DNA of 64,000 bases from Pseudomonas sp. TH15. Its GTDB lineage: Bacteria; Pseudomonadota; Gammaproteobacteria; Pseudomonadales; Pseudomonadaceae. How positions within the stretch are numbered: position 1 is the first letter of the stretch; each line of letters begins with the position of its first letter. The position numbers and the translations under genes are program-made. The stretch covers positions 454,501 to 518,500 of the forward strand of contig NZ_JAEKEL010000002.1 in NCBI RefSeq assembly GCF_016651105.1, given 5' to 3'. Of the stretch, positions 25,060-33,744 are shown piece by piece. The notes below the pieces were generated by a model, which was not told the origin of the DNA, ran no database searches, and saw nothing but the letters and a program-made list of their open reading frames with translations.

Positions 25060-25599
25060 TCAGTCGTCGGCGTTGGGGTCGAGGTCCGGAAACATCACTT
25101 CAGTGAAGCCGAACTTAGTGAAGTCACTGATCCGCGACGGGTACAACCGACCGATCAAATGATCGCACTCATGCTGCACCACCCGCGCATGAAACCCCGA
25201 GGCAATACGCACGATCGGCTGGCCCCTCGGGTCAACGCCTTCATAACGAATGTGCTGGTAACGATCCACCGCGCCGCGCAGGCCGGGCACCGACAGGCAA
25301 CCTTCGAAGCCCTCTTCCAGGGTCGGACTCAACGGCGTAATCAGCGGGTTGATCAGAATCGTCTGCGGCACGGCTTCGGCGTCGGGATAGCGTTCGCTGT
25401 GCTCGAAACCGAAGATCACCAGTTGCAGGTCGACGCCGATCTGCGGCGCGGCCAGGCCAACGCCACCCACGCTTTCCATGGTCTGGAACATGTCGTCGAT
25501 CAGTTGCCACAACTCGGGGCTGTCGAACATTTCGGCCGGCACGGGAGGGGCAATGCGCAGCAGGCGTTCATCGCCCATTTTCAGAATTTCACGGATCAT
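25060..25599 (-). CDS. def: Peptide deformylase
   Basis: A 179-residue metal-dependent deformylase that removes the N-formyl group from new proteins. All three motifs are present: GVGLAAPQIG (about 46-55), EGCLSVPG (about 95-102, metal-binding Cys) and QHECDHLIG (about 134-142, the HExxH metal site). It begins 2 bp after the brkB-family gene, forming a two-gene operon. It is a non-essential-type paralogue candidate, since the main def copy in pseudomonads usually sits with fmt; this is family knowledge. Confidence 0.93.
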   Translation of the reverse strand: MIREILKMGDERLLRIAPPVPAEMFDSPELWQLIDDMFQTMESVGGVGLAAPQIGVDLQLVIFGFEHSERYPDAEAVPQTILINPLITPLSPTLEEGFEGCLSVPGLRGAVDRYQHIRYEGVDPRGQPIVRIASGFHARVVQHECDHLIGRLYPSRISDFTKFGFTEVMFPDLDPNADD

Positions 25600-25601
25600 G
25601 T

Positions 25602-26549
25602 TCAGGCTTCGTCAGAGGTCGGTTTGAGCGAGTGGTCCCGTCCCAGTCCCGAAACGTGTTGTTTGGGTTCGTCGTTCTCGCCAGGGACCTTTTCGCCAGG
25701 GTCCTTGCCTTCGCTCGACATATGCTCGATCACCGCATTCATCTCCGCGCCGAGCAACAGCACCGCCGAGGAAATGTAGAAGTACAGCAACAGCACGATG
25801 ATCGCGCCGATACTGCCATACATGGCGTTGTAGTTGGCGAAGGTCTTGACGTAAAACGCGAAACCCAACGACGCGATAATCCACACCACCACGGCCAGCA
25901 CCGAGCCTGGGGTGATGAAGCGAAACTCTTGTTTGACGTCAGGCATGACGTAATAGATCAACGCCACCGCGACCATCATCAGGATCACGATGACCGGCCA
26001 GCGCGCGATGGTCCAAACCGTGACGATGAAATCTTCCAGCCCGACCTGCGACGCGATCCAGCCCATCACCTGCGGCCCGAGCACCATCAATGCGGCAGCG
26101 GCCAGCAGCATGCCAGCAATGCCGACGGTGTAGAAAATCGACAGTGGAAAACGCTTCCAGAGCGGACGACCCTCGACCACATCGTAGGCGGCGTTCATCG
26201 CGTTCATCATCAGCCGCACACCGGCAGAGGCGGTGTACAGGGCGATGACGATACCGACCGAGAGTAACCCCCCCTTGGATTGCTGGAGTTGATCAATGAC
26301 CGGGTTCACTTGTTCCAGGGCCTGGGGCGGCAATACCAGTTCCGATTGCAGGCGCAGCCAGGAGAAAAAGTCCGGCAGGTGCAGGAAACCGATCAGGGCA
26401 ATCAGGAACAGAATGAAGGGGAACAACGAGAACAGCATTTGATAGGCCAGCGCCGAGGCGTAGGTCGACATTTCATCGTCGATGAACTCTTTGACCGTAC
26501 GCACCATCACGTGGTGCAGGGGCAGACCTTTCATGTCCGGGAAAATCAT
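25602..26549 (-). CDS. YihY/BrkB-family inner membrane protein
   Basis: A 315-residue membrane protein with about six helices. The N-terminal signature FIDDEMSTYASALAYQMLFS, followed by LFPFILFLIAL (about 21-51), identifies the YihY/virulence factor BrkB family. GGAG precedes the ATG at 26549. The charged C-terminal 50 residues are cytoplasmic. It was once annotated as RNase BN, which is now known to be wrong. The molecular function is unsettled. It is co-transcribed with def. Confidence 0.9.
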   Translation of the reverse strand: MIFPDMKGLPLHHVMVRTVKEFIDDEMSTYASALAYQMLFSLFPFILFLIALIGFLHLPDFFSWLRLQSELVLPPQALEQVNPVIDQLQQSKGGLLSVGIVIALYTASAGVRLMMNAMNAAYDVVEGRPLWKRFPLSIFYTVGIAGMLLAAAALMVLGPQVMGWIASQVGLEDFIVTVWTIARWPVIVILMMVAVALIYYVMPDVKQEFRFITPGSVLAVVVWIIASLGFAFYVKTFANYNAMYGSIGAIIVLLLYFYISSAVLLLGAEMNAVIEHMSSEGKDPGEKVPGENDEPKQHVSGLGRDHSLKPTSDEA

Positions 26550-26674
26550 TAGCGTCTCCTTTCGCCGCAAAAAGGTTGAAGTCGGGGCGACTCAGGGGCC
26601 GTTTTCTACATCAAAGTAGCCTACTTGGCGACTCTGAAACAATTTCGTTGTTTTAACCGGGACGGCTGACGTAA

Positions 26675-26700
26675 AAACGGCCATCCGCGGATGGCCGTTT
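26675..26700 (-). terminator. Intrinsic terminator of the CsbD gene
   Basis: AAACGGCCAT-CCGCGG-ATGGCCGTTT is a perfect 10-bp stem 26 bp beyond the csbD-like stop. On the minus strand it is followed by a T-run (A-run at 26673-26677 on the plus strand). Confidence 0.85.
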
Positions 26701-26725
26701 CAGTGTGCCTTGAAGGGGCGGCACG

Positions 26726-26917
26726 TCAGGACTTATCGACCGCTTTCTTGATCGCGTCCTTGGCTTTGCCGACCGCTTGCTGTGCCTCGCCTTTCTTCTC
26801 CTGCATCTTGCCTTCAACTTGCAGTTTGGTGTTGTCAGTGGCCTTGCCGACGCCTTGCTTGACGTTGCCGACCGCTTCGTTTGTCACGCCTTTAACTTTA
26901 TCGCCAGTGCTGCTCAT
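26726..26917 (-). CDS. CsbD-family stress-response protein
   Basis: A 63-residue hydrophilic, disordered protein. It has the family pattern DKVKGVTNEAVGNVKQGVGK, followed by repeated KGEAQQAVGKAKD-type heptads. CsbD proteins accumulate under general stress or in stationary phase, and their activity is unknown. GGAGAAAC precedes the ATG and a strong terminator follows, so it is monocistronic. Confidence 0.92.
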   Translation of the reverse strand: MSSTGDKVKGVTNEAVGNVKQGVGKATDNTKLQVEGKMQEKKGEAQQAVGKAKDAIKKAVDKS

Positions 26918-27117
26918 GGTGTTTCTCCTGTGAACAATTCAAAGGGCATAGTCGTTACACAAAGATTGACCGGCAGCGTTTGCACGGAGTTTCATTTATT
27001 TTTAACGCGACATTTCATCGCTGCGCGCAGGTTGGGCTTTATGTTTGCCGTCCAACCCCCGAGAATGCGCAACGTATTCAGGCCATGGCGCTGAAGATCC
27101 AATCCCGTAGGAATGTT

Positions 27118-27495
27118 ATGAAACTCGATAAAAAGCAGGCCATTGCCCGCAGAAACCTGGAGCTCGGCGGTGCTGTGCTTGGCGTCAACAACTGCCATTT
27201 CACCGAATTGAACCGCAATCGCAACATCTGGTGGTTCGACATCCCGGTAGCACGCCTTGCCGTTGGTCAGTACGAATGGGTTCACCTGCTGATGCACACA
27301 CCGGACACCGACGAACTGGTGCACCTGAAAGTGCCGACGGTGTTCCTGCGCGAGAAGCTCGAAGGCCTGGTGGTGCGCAATGAAGGCAAACGCAAAGCAG
27401 CCCTGAGCCTGGAACTGAGCGCCGACAAGGACTCGTACCTGCAGGACATGCGTCCGGCGGGCACCAACGTCAACTTCGCGCCGTTCCGTCAATAA
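27118..27495 (+). CDS. Conserved-looking protein of unknown function, 125 residues
   Basis: A soluble 125-residue protein with no signal peptide or membrane helix, starting MKLDKKQAIARRNLELGGAV. A conserved-looking core is TELNRNRNIWWFDIPVARLA. AGGA lies 6 bp before the ATG at 27118. The reading frame is open further upstream, but no better start is seen. It is followed directly by the amplified palindromic repeat. I do not recognise its family. Confidence 0.8.
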   Translation: MKLDKKQAIARRNLELGGAVLGVNNCHFTELNRNRNIWWFDIPVARLAVGQYEWVHLLMHTPDTDELVHLKVPTVFLREKLEGLVVRNEGKRKAALSLELSADKDSYLQDMRPAGTNVNFAPFRQ

Positions 27496-27513
27496 GATTG
27501 GGGGCGCCTTTTT

Positions 27514-27966
27514 CCCTCACCCTAGCCCTCTCCCGGAGGGAGAGGGGACTGACCGAGGTGTTTGAGCGAGCCACACCGACCTGAGATATCAAGTCGAACG
27601 CAGATCTTGAAGTGCAGATGATCAGCTCCCTCTTCCTGAGGGAGAGAGGGCTGACCGAGGTGTTTGAGCGAGCCACACCGACCTGAGATATCGAGTCGAA
27701 CGCAGATCTTGAAATGCAGATGATCAGCTCCCTCTTCCTGAGGGAGAGAGGGCTGACCGAGGTGTTTGAGCGAGCCACACTGACCTGAGATATCGAGGCG
27801 AACGCAGATCTTGAAGTGCAGATGATCAGCCCCCTCTTCCTGAGGGCGAGAGGGCTGACCGAGGTGTTTGAGCGAGCCACACCGACCTGAGATATCGAGG
27901 CGAACGCAGATCTTGAAGTGCAGATGATCAGCTCCCTCTCCCTAGGGAGAGGGCTGGGGTGAGGGG
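27514..27966. repeat. Palindromic intergenic repeat with four tandem 102-bp copies
   Basis: The outer arms (CCCTCACCCTAGCCCTCTCC and its near-complement at the right end) match the repeats at 33489 and 42049. The inside is expanded: the marker GACCGAGGTGTTTGAGCGAG starts at 27551, 27653, 27755 and 27857, an exact 102-bp period. The copies differ by only a few bases (for example CACACCGACC against CACACTGACC). Because 102 is a multiple of three, long false reading frames cross it. Confidence 0.93.
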
Positions 27967-28007
27967 CAGGATTCACCCCAAAATCCAAGCTATGCTCTGC
28001 ACCAACA

Positions 28008-28033
28008 AAAAGCCCCGCATCTGCGGGGCTTTT
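28008..28033 (-). terminator. Intrinsic terminator of fadD1
   Basis: AAAAGCCCCGCA-TC-TGCGGGGCTTTT is a perfect 12-bp stem 17 bp beyond the fadD1 stop, with T-runs in both directions. Confidence 0.9.
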
Positions 28034-28049
28034 GTGTTTTACGCGGGGC

Positions 28050-29741
28050 TTACTTCTTCAGGCCCAGCTTTTTCAGCTCTTCGTCGCGCAGTTCGCGGCG
28101 CAGGATCTTGCCGACGTTGGTGGTCGGCAGCGCATCGCGGAACTCAACGGAACGCGGGACCTTGTACCCGGTGACGTTGGCGCGCATGTGCTCCATCACC
28201 GTTTCCTTGGTCAGCGTGACGCCCGGCTTGGCAACGATGAAGATCTTGATCGCCTCGCCCGACTTCTCGTCCGGAATACCGATGGCTGCGCATTGCAGCA
28301 CGCCCGGCAGGGTCGCGAGCACATCTTCCAGTTCATTCGGGTATACGTTGAAACCCGAGACCAGAATCATGTCTTTCTTGCGATCGACAATGCGCATGTA
28401 GCCATCAGGCTGGATCAGCGCGATGTCACCGGTCTTCAACCAGCCTTCGCTGTCGAGCATTTCATCGGTGGCTTCCTGACGCTGCCAGTAGCCCTTCATG
28501 ACTTGCGGACCTTTCACACACAGTTCGCCGATTTCGCCTAGCGGCTGTTCAACACCGGCATCGTCGATGACTTTGCACAGGGTCGATGGAACCGGAATAC
28601 CGATGGTGCCGACCTGAATGTTCTGGATCGGGTTGACCGTGGCCACCGGGCTGGTTTCGGTCATGCCGTAACCTTCGCAGATGGCGCAACCGGTGACCGC
28701 TTTCCAGCGCTCGGCGGCGGCCAGTTGCAGGGCCATGCCACCGGACAGGGTGACCTTCAGCGCCGAGAAATCCAGCTTGCGGAACGCTTCGTTATTGCAC
28801 AGCGCCACGAACAATGTGTTCAGGCCAACGAAACCGCTGAACTTCCACTTCGACAGTTCCTTGACCATCGCCGTCAGGTCGCGCGGGTTGCTGATCAGGA
28901 TGTTGTGGTTGCCGATCAGCATCATCGCCATACAATGAAAGGTGAAGGCATAGATGTGGTACAGCGGCAGCGGCGTGATCAGGATCTCGCAACCTTCATT
29001 AAGGTTGGAACCCATCAGCGCCTTGCACTGCAGCATGTTCGCCACCAGGTTGCGGTGGGTCAGCATCGCGCCCTTCGCTACGCCAGTGGTACCGCCGGTG
29101 TATTGCAGCACCGCGACATCGCCGCTGTCCGGGTTGGCTTCAGCCACTGGCTGGCCGTGGCCCTTGCTCAGCACGTCGTTGAACTTGACGGCCTTGGGCA
29201 AGTGATACGCCGGGACCATCTTCTTCACATACTTGATGACGCTGTTGATCAGCAGACGCTTGAGTGGCGGCAGCAGGTCGGCGACTTCGGTGACGATGAC
29301 GTGCTTGACGCCGGTTTTCGGCACCACGATCTGGGCCAGATGCGCCATGTTGGCCAGGCAGACCAGGGCTTTGGCACCGGAGTCGTTGAATTGGTGTTCC
29401 ATCTCCCGCGCGGTGTACAGCGGGTTGGTGTTGACTACGATCAGCCCGGCGCGGATCGCACCGAATACGGCGACCGGGTACTGCAACACGTTAGGCAGTT
29501 GCACGGCGATTCGATCACCGGGCTGCAAGTCGGTATGCTGTTGCAGGTAAGCGGCAAAGGCACCGGACAATTCGTACAGTTCACCGTAGGTGATTGTCTT
29601 GCCCAGGTTGCTGAATGCCGGTTTGTTGGCGAAGCGTTGGCAGGACTGCTTCAACACTGCCTGAATATTCGGATACTCGTCTGGATTGATGTCGGCAGCA
29701 ATCCCGGCAGGGTACTTATCCTTCCAAAAGTCTTCGATCAT
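28050..29741 (-). CDS. fadD1: Long-chain fatty acid-CoA ligase FadD1
   Basis: A 563-residue acyl-CoA synthetase of the ANL superfamily. It has the AMP-binding motif YTGGTTGVAKGAMLTHRN (about 213-230), the GYGMTETSP motif (about 358), TGDIALIQPDGYMRIVDRKK (about 440) and the fatty-acid signature SGFNVYPNELED. It activates long-chain fatty acids to acyl-CoA for beta-oxidation. The tandem order with a second fadD, a hydrolase and a MaoC gene matches PA3299-PA3302 of P. aeruginosa (from memory). Confidence 0.92.
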   Translation of the reverse strand: MIEDFWKDKYPAGIAADINPDEYPNIQAVLKQSCQRFANKPAFSNLGKTITYGELYELSGAFAAYLQQHTDLQPGDRIAVQLPNVLQYPVAVFGAIRAGLIVVNTNPLYTAREMEHQFNDSGAKALVCLANMAHLAQIVVPKTGVKHVIVTEVADLLPPLKRLLINSVIKYVKKMVPAYHLPKAVKFNDVLSKGHGQPVAEANPDSGDVAVLQYTGGTTGVAKGAMLTHRNLVANMLQCKALMGSNLNEGCEILITPLPLYHIYAFTFHCMAMMLIGNHNILISNPRDLTAMVKELSKWKFSGFVGLNTLFVALCNNEAFRKLDFSALKVTLSGGMALQLAAAERWKAVTGCAICEGYGMTETSPVATVNPIQNIQVGTIGIPVPSTLCKVIDDAGVEQPLGEIGELCVKGPQVMKGYWQRQEATDEMLDSEGWLKTGDIALIQPDGYMRIVDRKKDMILVSGFNVYPNELEDVLATLPGVLQCAAIGIPDEKSGEAIKIFIVAKPGVTLTKETVMEHMRANVTGYKVPRSVEFRDALPTTNVGKILRRELRDEELKKLGLKK

Positions 29742-29925
29742 GGAAGCCCACTCCTCAGCAACGCGAATTCATCACCGCATTTGATGCGATTATTATTGGT
29801 GTATGTTTTTTATTGGTGAGTCTGGCTTTTATATAGCCGAGATGTCACAAAGCGCGCCGAGAGTAGCAGCTTTGCAAAGGGCCGCCTAGAGCCCAAAACA
29901 GCCTCCACAGTCATATTAGTGACTC

Positions 29926-29948
29926 AAGACCAATCAATGGTCTTTTTT
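29926..29948 (+). terminator. Orphan plus-strand terminator-like hairpin
   Basis: AAGACCA-ATCAA-TGGTCTT is followed by TTTT. Both flanking genes are on the minus strand, so it would end a plus-strand transcript arising opposite the 5' region of fadD1, perhaps a small RNA. Confidence 0.45.
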
Positions 29949-30015
29949 AGAGCAAAGATTCTATAGCGACAGAAAACGCTCTAAAACAAGCCTTACAGCC
30001 AAACAGCGAATACAA

Positions 30016-30049
30016 AAAAAGGGGCGACCGCATTTGGTCGCCCCTTTTT
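30016..30049 (-). terminator. Intrinsic terminator of fadD2
   Basis: The stem AGGGGCGACC / GGTCGCCCCT with loop GCATTT is flanked by A and T runs. It lies 24 bp beyond the fadD2 stop. Confidence 0.9.
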
Positions 30050-30072
30050 GCTGTAGCTTCGCTAACAATTCA

Positions 30073-31761
30073 TTACGCGATATCGCGTAACTCCCGCCGC
30101 AAGATCTTGCCCACCGGCGTCATCGGTAACGACTCACGCAACACAATATGCTTGGGCACTTTGTAGGCGGTGAAGTTTTCTTTGCAGTACGCCTTCAACT
30201 CTTCAAGGCTGACTCCCGACTCACGGGCCACCACAAACAACTTCACCGCTTCCCCCGAACGTTCGTCCGGCACGCCGATGACTGCGCAGTTGGCGACTTT
30301 CGGGTGAGCCATCACCACGTCTTCGATTTCGTTCGGGTACACGTTGAAGCCCGAGACGATGATCATGTCTTTCTTGCGATCGACGATACGCACGAAACCG
30401 TCCGGGTCGATCACCGCGATGTCACCCGACTTGAACCAGCCCTCGGCATCCAGCACTTCGGCGGTGGCTTCGGGTTTCTGCCAGTAGCCCTTCATGATCT
30501 GCGGGCCCTTGATGCACAACTCGCCCCGCTCGCCCAACGGCTGCTCAATGCCGTCATCATTGATAATTTTGAGCGTAGTGCCCGGCACCGGCAGGCCGAC
30601 CGTGCCGATTCGCGACTTATCGCCATACGGGTTGGTGCAGGCCACCGGTGAGGTTTCGGTCAGGCCGTAACCTTCGGTGATGCGGCAACCGGTGAGCTGT
30701 TCCCAACGCTCGGCGGTGGCCTTGACCAACGCGGTGCCGCCGGAGTTGGTGAGCTTGAGGCTGGAGAAGTCGAGGGTCTTGAAGTCCGGGTGATCCATCA
30801 GCGCCACGAACAATGTGTTGAGCCCCAGCAATGCCGAAAACCGCCAGTTCTTGAGTTCCTTGATAAAGCCTTTGATGTCCCGTGGATTGGTGATCAGCAC
30901 GTTGTGGTTACCGGTCACCATCATGCACATGCAGTTCGCCGTGAATGCATAGATGTGGTACAGCGGCAGCGGCGCGATCATCACCTCCTGCCCTTCGCGC
31001 AGCAGCGGCTGACCGTCGTCGCCGAACTGCCCCAGGCACGCCCGCGCCTGCTGCATGTTTGCCACCAGGTTGCCATGAGTGAGCATCGCGCCCTTGGCCA
31101 GACCGGTGGTGCCGCCGGTGTATTGCAACACCGCGATGTCGTCGAGGCCGACGCTCAGTGGCTTGATGCCCAGGCCCCGGCCCAGACGCAGCGCGCTTTT
31201 GAAGGAAATAGCCTGGGGCAAGGAATAGTCCGGGACCATTTTCTTGACCTTGCTCACCATCGTGTTGACCAGCCAGCCTTTGGCGGTGGGCATCAGGTCG
31301 CCCATCTTCGCTTCGATCAAATACTGGATGTCGGTGTCGGCCAGCACTTCCTGAACCTTGGCGCCGAACATGTTCAGGTAGACCAGCGCCCGGGCACCGG
31401 AATCCTTGAACTGATGACGCATCTCCCGCGGGGTGTACAGCGGGTTGGTGTTGACCACGATCAGCCCGGCGCGCAAGGCACCAAACACCGCTATCGGGTA
31501 ATGCAGGACGTTGGGCATCTGCACCGCGATGCGATCGCCCGGCAGCAGGTCGGTGTGGGCTTGCAGGTAACCGGCGAAGGCAGCGCTGTGGCGTTCGAGT
31601 TCGGCGTAGGTCAGGGTCACGCCCATGTTGCTGAACGCCGGGCGATCCGCGAACTTCTTGCAGGAACGCTCGAACACCTCGATCACCGACTTGTAAGCCC
31701 CAAGATCAATGTCCAGGGGCACGCCGGCCGGGCGTTTGTCATTCCAGAAATCAGGTTGCAT
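30073..31761 (-). CDS. fadD2: Long-chain fatty acid-CoA ligase FadD2
   Basis: A 562-residue acyl-CoA synthetase closely related to the neighbouring FadD1. It has YTGGTTGLAKGAMLTHGN, EGYGLTETSP and SGFNVYPNEIEDV motifs in the same places. GAGGACAAG precedes the ATG at 31761; the open frame continues 12 codons upstream without a signal. Its own terminator separates it from fadD1, so the two can be expressed independently. It activates fatty acids at the inner membrane or cytoplasm. Confidence 0.92.
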   Translation of the reverse strand: MQPDFWNDKRPAGVPLDIDLGAYKSVIEVFERSCKKFADRPAFSNMGVTLTYAELERHSAAFAGYLQAHTDLLPGDRIAVQMPNVLHYPIAVFGALRAGLIVVNTNPLYTPREMRHQFKDSGARALVYLNMFGAKVQEVLADTDIQYLIEAKMGDLMPTAKGWLVNTMVSKVKKMVPDYSLPQAISFKSALRLGRGLGIKPLSVGLDDIAVLQYTGGTTGLAKGAMLTHGNLVANMQQARACLGQFGDDGQPLLREGQEVMIAPLPLYHIYAFTANCMCMMVTGNHNVLITNPRDIKGFIKELKNWRFSALLGLNTLFVALMDHPDFKTLDFSSLKLTNSGGTALVKATAERWEQLTGCRITEGYGLTETSPVACTNPYGDKSRIGTVGLPVPGTTLKIINDDGIEQPLGERGELCIKGPQIMKGYWQKPEATAEVLDAEGWFKSGDIAVIDPDGFVRIVDRKKDMIIVSGFNVYPNEIEDVVMAHPKVANCAVIGVPDERSGEAVKLFVVARESGVSLEELKAYCKENFTAYKVPKHIVLRESLPMTPVGKILRRELRDIA

Positions 31762-31988
31762 TGTTCTTGTCCTCTTTACCTGAATCACCTCGGCCACTTT
31801 TCTGTCACTTCTGAAAAAACAAAAAGTGAAAAGCGGAGCTTCACGGACACTAGCAGCTATGGCGAATCAGGCAAATACGGCCAACACCGTCATTGATCGT
31901 GTGAATCTTCCTAGCGTGCTGTGGGCTGATCAGACGCCGGGCGAGGGATGCGCTATACAATGCAACCACATCGTGCAAAGGAATCGCC

Positions 31989-32933
31989 ATGATCCACGAC
32001 ACTTTCTGGCTGACCGCGTCTGACCACAGCCGCCTCTTCGTCAACCAATGGTTGCCCGCCACGCCTTTAAAAGCCGTGATTCTGCTGGCCCATGGCATGG
32101 CCGAGCACAGCGGTCGCTACGGGCGTCTGGCAGAAAAACTCTGCGAGCAGGGCTACGGTGTCTGCGCGCCGGACCTGCGTGGACATGGCAAAACTGCCGA
32201 AAACGGGACACTGGGCCATTTCGCTGATGACGATGGCTGGTGCAAGGTCGTCGGCGACCTGGCCAGCCTCAACCAGCACATCGGCCAGCAGCACCCCGGG
32301 GTGCCGATTGTGCTGCTTGGCCACAGCATGGGCAGCTACATCGCCCAAGCCTATCTGCTGCATCACAGCGCCAGCCTGCACGGGGCGATTCTCAGTGGTT
32401 CGAACTTCCAGCCCGTGGCGCTTTATCGCGCGGCGCGGCAGATTGCCCGTCTCGAACGGTTGCGTCAGGGGCCGAAGGGGCGCAGCGCGTTGATCGAGTT
32501 CCTGTCCTTTGGCTCGTTCAACAAGCAATTCAAACCGGCGCGCACGCGATTCGACTGGCTGAGCCGCGACCCGCTCGAAGTCGATAAATACGCCAACGAC
32601 CCGCTCTGCGGCTTTCGCTGTACCAATCAGCTGTGGATCGATTTGCTCGGCGGCTTGCAGCAAATCAGCAAAGCGTCCAATCTCGCCCAGGTCGATCCGG
32701 GCCTGCCCTTGCTCGTAATAGGCGGCGAATGTGATCCGGTAAGCGAAGGTAAGCGTCTCAAAGATCTGGCTCATGCGCTACGCGCGGCCGGCAGCCAGAA
32801 CCTGCAATTGAATATTTACCCGCAGGCACGGCATGAGCTGTTCAACGAGAGCAACCGCGATGAAGTGACCGCTGACGTACTGAACTGGATCGCCCAGGCG
32901 CTCAGCCACCGCCGTCCGGCCAGAACCGAATAG
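31989..32933 (+). CDS. Alpha/beta hydrolase, monoacylglycerol lipase/lysophospholipase type
   Basis: A 314-residue serine hydrolase. The oxyanion motif HGMAEHSGRY (35-44) and nucleophile elbow GHSMGS (Ser113) match the monoglyceride lipase group. The Asp (GGECDPVS, about 245) and His (ARHELFNE, about 277) complete the triad. No signal peptide is present. It is divergent from fadD2 and probably releases fatty acids that the FadD enzymes then activate; this link rests on gene context. Confidence 0.88.
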   Translation: MIHDTFWLTASDHSRLFVNQWLPATPLKAVILLAHGMAEHSGRYGRLAEKLCEQGYGVCAPDLRGHGKTAENGTLGHFADDDGWCKVVGDLASLNQHIGQQHPGVPIVLLGHSMGSYIAQAYLLHHSASLHGAILSGSNFQPVALYRAARQIARLERLRQGPKGRSALIEFLSFGSFNKQFKPARTRFDWLSRDPLEVDKYANDPLCGFRCTNQLWIDLLGGLQQISKASNLAQVDPGLPLLVIGGECDPVSEGKRLKDLAHALRAAGSQNLQLNIYPQARHELFNESNRDEVTADVLNWIAQALSHRRPARTE

Positions 32934-32987
32934 TTTTTCGAATAGTTTTTTTGTGGATTTTTAAATTCGTCACAGGAATTGAGACAG

Positions 32988-33458
32988 ATGACCCAGGTTA
33001 CCAACACCCCTTACGAAGCCCTTGAAGTCGGCCAGACCGCCAGTTACAGCAAGACCGTCGAAGAGCGCGACATTCAGTTGTTCGCCGCGATGTCCGGCGA
33101 TCACAACCCGGTGCATCTGGACGCCGAATTCGCCGCCGGCACCATGTTCAAGGAACGTATCGCCCACGGCATGTTCAGCGGCGCCCTGATCAGCGCTGCC
33201 GTCGCCTGCGAGTTGCCTGGGCCGGGCACTATTTATATCGGTCAACAGATGACCTTTCAGAAACCGGTGAAAATCGGCGACACCCTGACCGTGCGTCTGG
33301 AAATTCTCGAAAAGCTGCCCAAGTTTCGGGTGCGCATTGCCACTCGCGTGTTCAACCAGCGCGATGAGTTGGTAGTGGATGGCGAGGCCGAGATTCTGGC
33401 GCCGCGTAAGCAGCAGACGGTGAACTTGCCGGTTCTGCCGCCGATCAGCATTGGCTGA
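32988..33458 (+). CDS. MaoC-family dehydratase / (R)-hydratase
   Basis: A 156-residue hot-dog-fold protein with the hydratase-2 motif GDHNPVHLDAEFA at 37-49, in which Asp38 and His43 are the catalytic pair. It resembles PhaJ-type (R)-specific enoyl-CoA hydratases. AGGAATTGAG precedes the ATG at 32988; a TTG three codons earlier is a weaker alternative. It lies 54 bp after the hydrolase gene. A role in channelling beta-oxidation intermediates, for example to polyhydroxyalkanoate, is possible. Confidence 0.88.
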   Translation: MTQVTNTPYEALEVGQTASYSKTVEERDIQLFAAMSGDHNPVHLDAEFAAGTMFKERIAHGMFSGALISAAVACELPGPGTIYIGQQMTFQKPVKIGDTLTVRLEILEKLPKFRVRIATRVFNQRDELVVDGEAEILAPRKQQTVNLPVLPPISIG

Positions 33459-33488
33459 TTGATTAGAGGAATGTCAGTGGGAGCTTTT

Positions 33489-33664
33489 CCCCCTCACCCC
33501 AGCCCTCCCGAAACGTCGGACCGCCCCCAAGGGGTAGAGGGGAAAGGGAGCCGATCTGTGTTGTTCTTGAGATCTACATTCACCTCGGACTGTCAGGTCG
33601 ATGTACCTCGAATAAACAACTCGGTCAGTCCCCTCTCCCTTTGGGAGAGGGCTAGGGTGAGGGG
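33489..33664. repeat. Palindromic intergenic repeat (CCCTCACC...GGTGAGGGG), single copy
   Basis: Arms CCCCTCACCCCAGCCCTC and GAGGGCTAGGGTGAGGGG flank a diverged core of about 130 bp. It belongs to the same family as 27514-27966 and 42049-42220. A short CTTCTG repeat follows to 33686. Confidence 0.85.
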
Positions 33665-33697
33665 CTTCTGCTTCTGCTTCTGCTTTCCCGGACACAT

Positions 33698-33727
33698 AAA
33701 AAAACGCCAGTCAGACTGGCGTTTTTT
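33698..33727. terminator. Bidirectional intrinsic terminator
   Basis: AAAAAACGCCAGTC-AG-ACTGGCGTTTTTT-type stem lies between the convergent MaoC gene and the DUF2383 gene, with A and T runs serving both directions. Confidence 0.9.
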
Positions 33728-33744
33728 ATTACAGCCAAGAACCC

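Larger units (their letters stand above)
29742..30072. other. 331-bp region between fadD1 and fadD2
   Basis: It holds the fadD1 promoter region, the fadD2 terminator (30016-30049) and a plus-strand terminator-like hairpin at 29926-29948 with no plus-strand gene before it. No coding frame of note was seen. Confidence 0.6.

Noticed and set aside
26980..27117. An upstream extension of the 125-residue protein (to 171 residues)
   Set aside because: The extra residues are not protein-like, and the ATG at 27118 has a proper ribosome-binding site.
27470..27988. A 172-residue minus-strand open frame made of 34-residue repeats
   Set aside because: It is the translation of the 102-bp tandem repeat, which stays open only because 102 is a multiple of three. 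It lacks a ribosome-binding site and has no protein-like character.
29742..29880. A PsrA-type operator before fadD1
   Set aside because: No GAAAC-N-GTTTC type palindrome could be found in the leader region.
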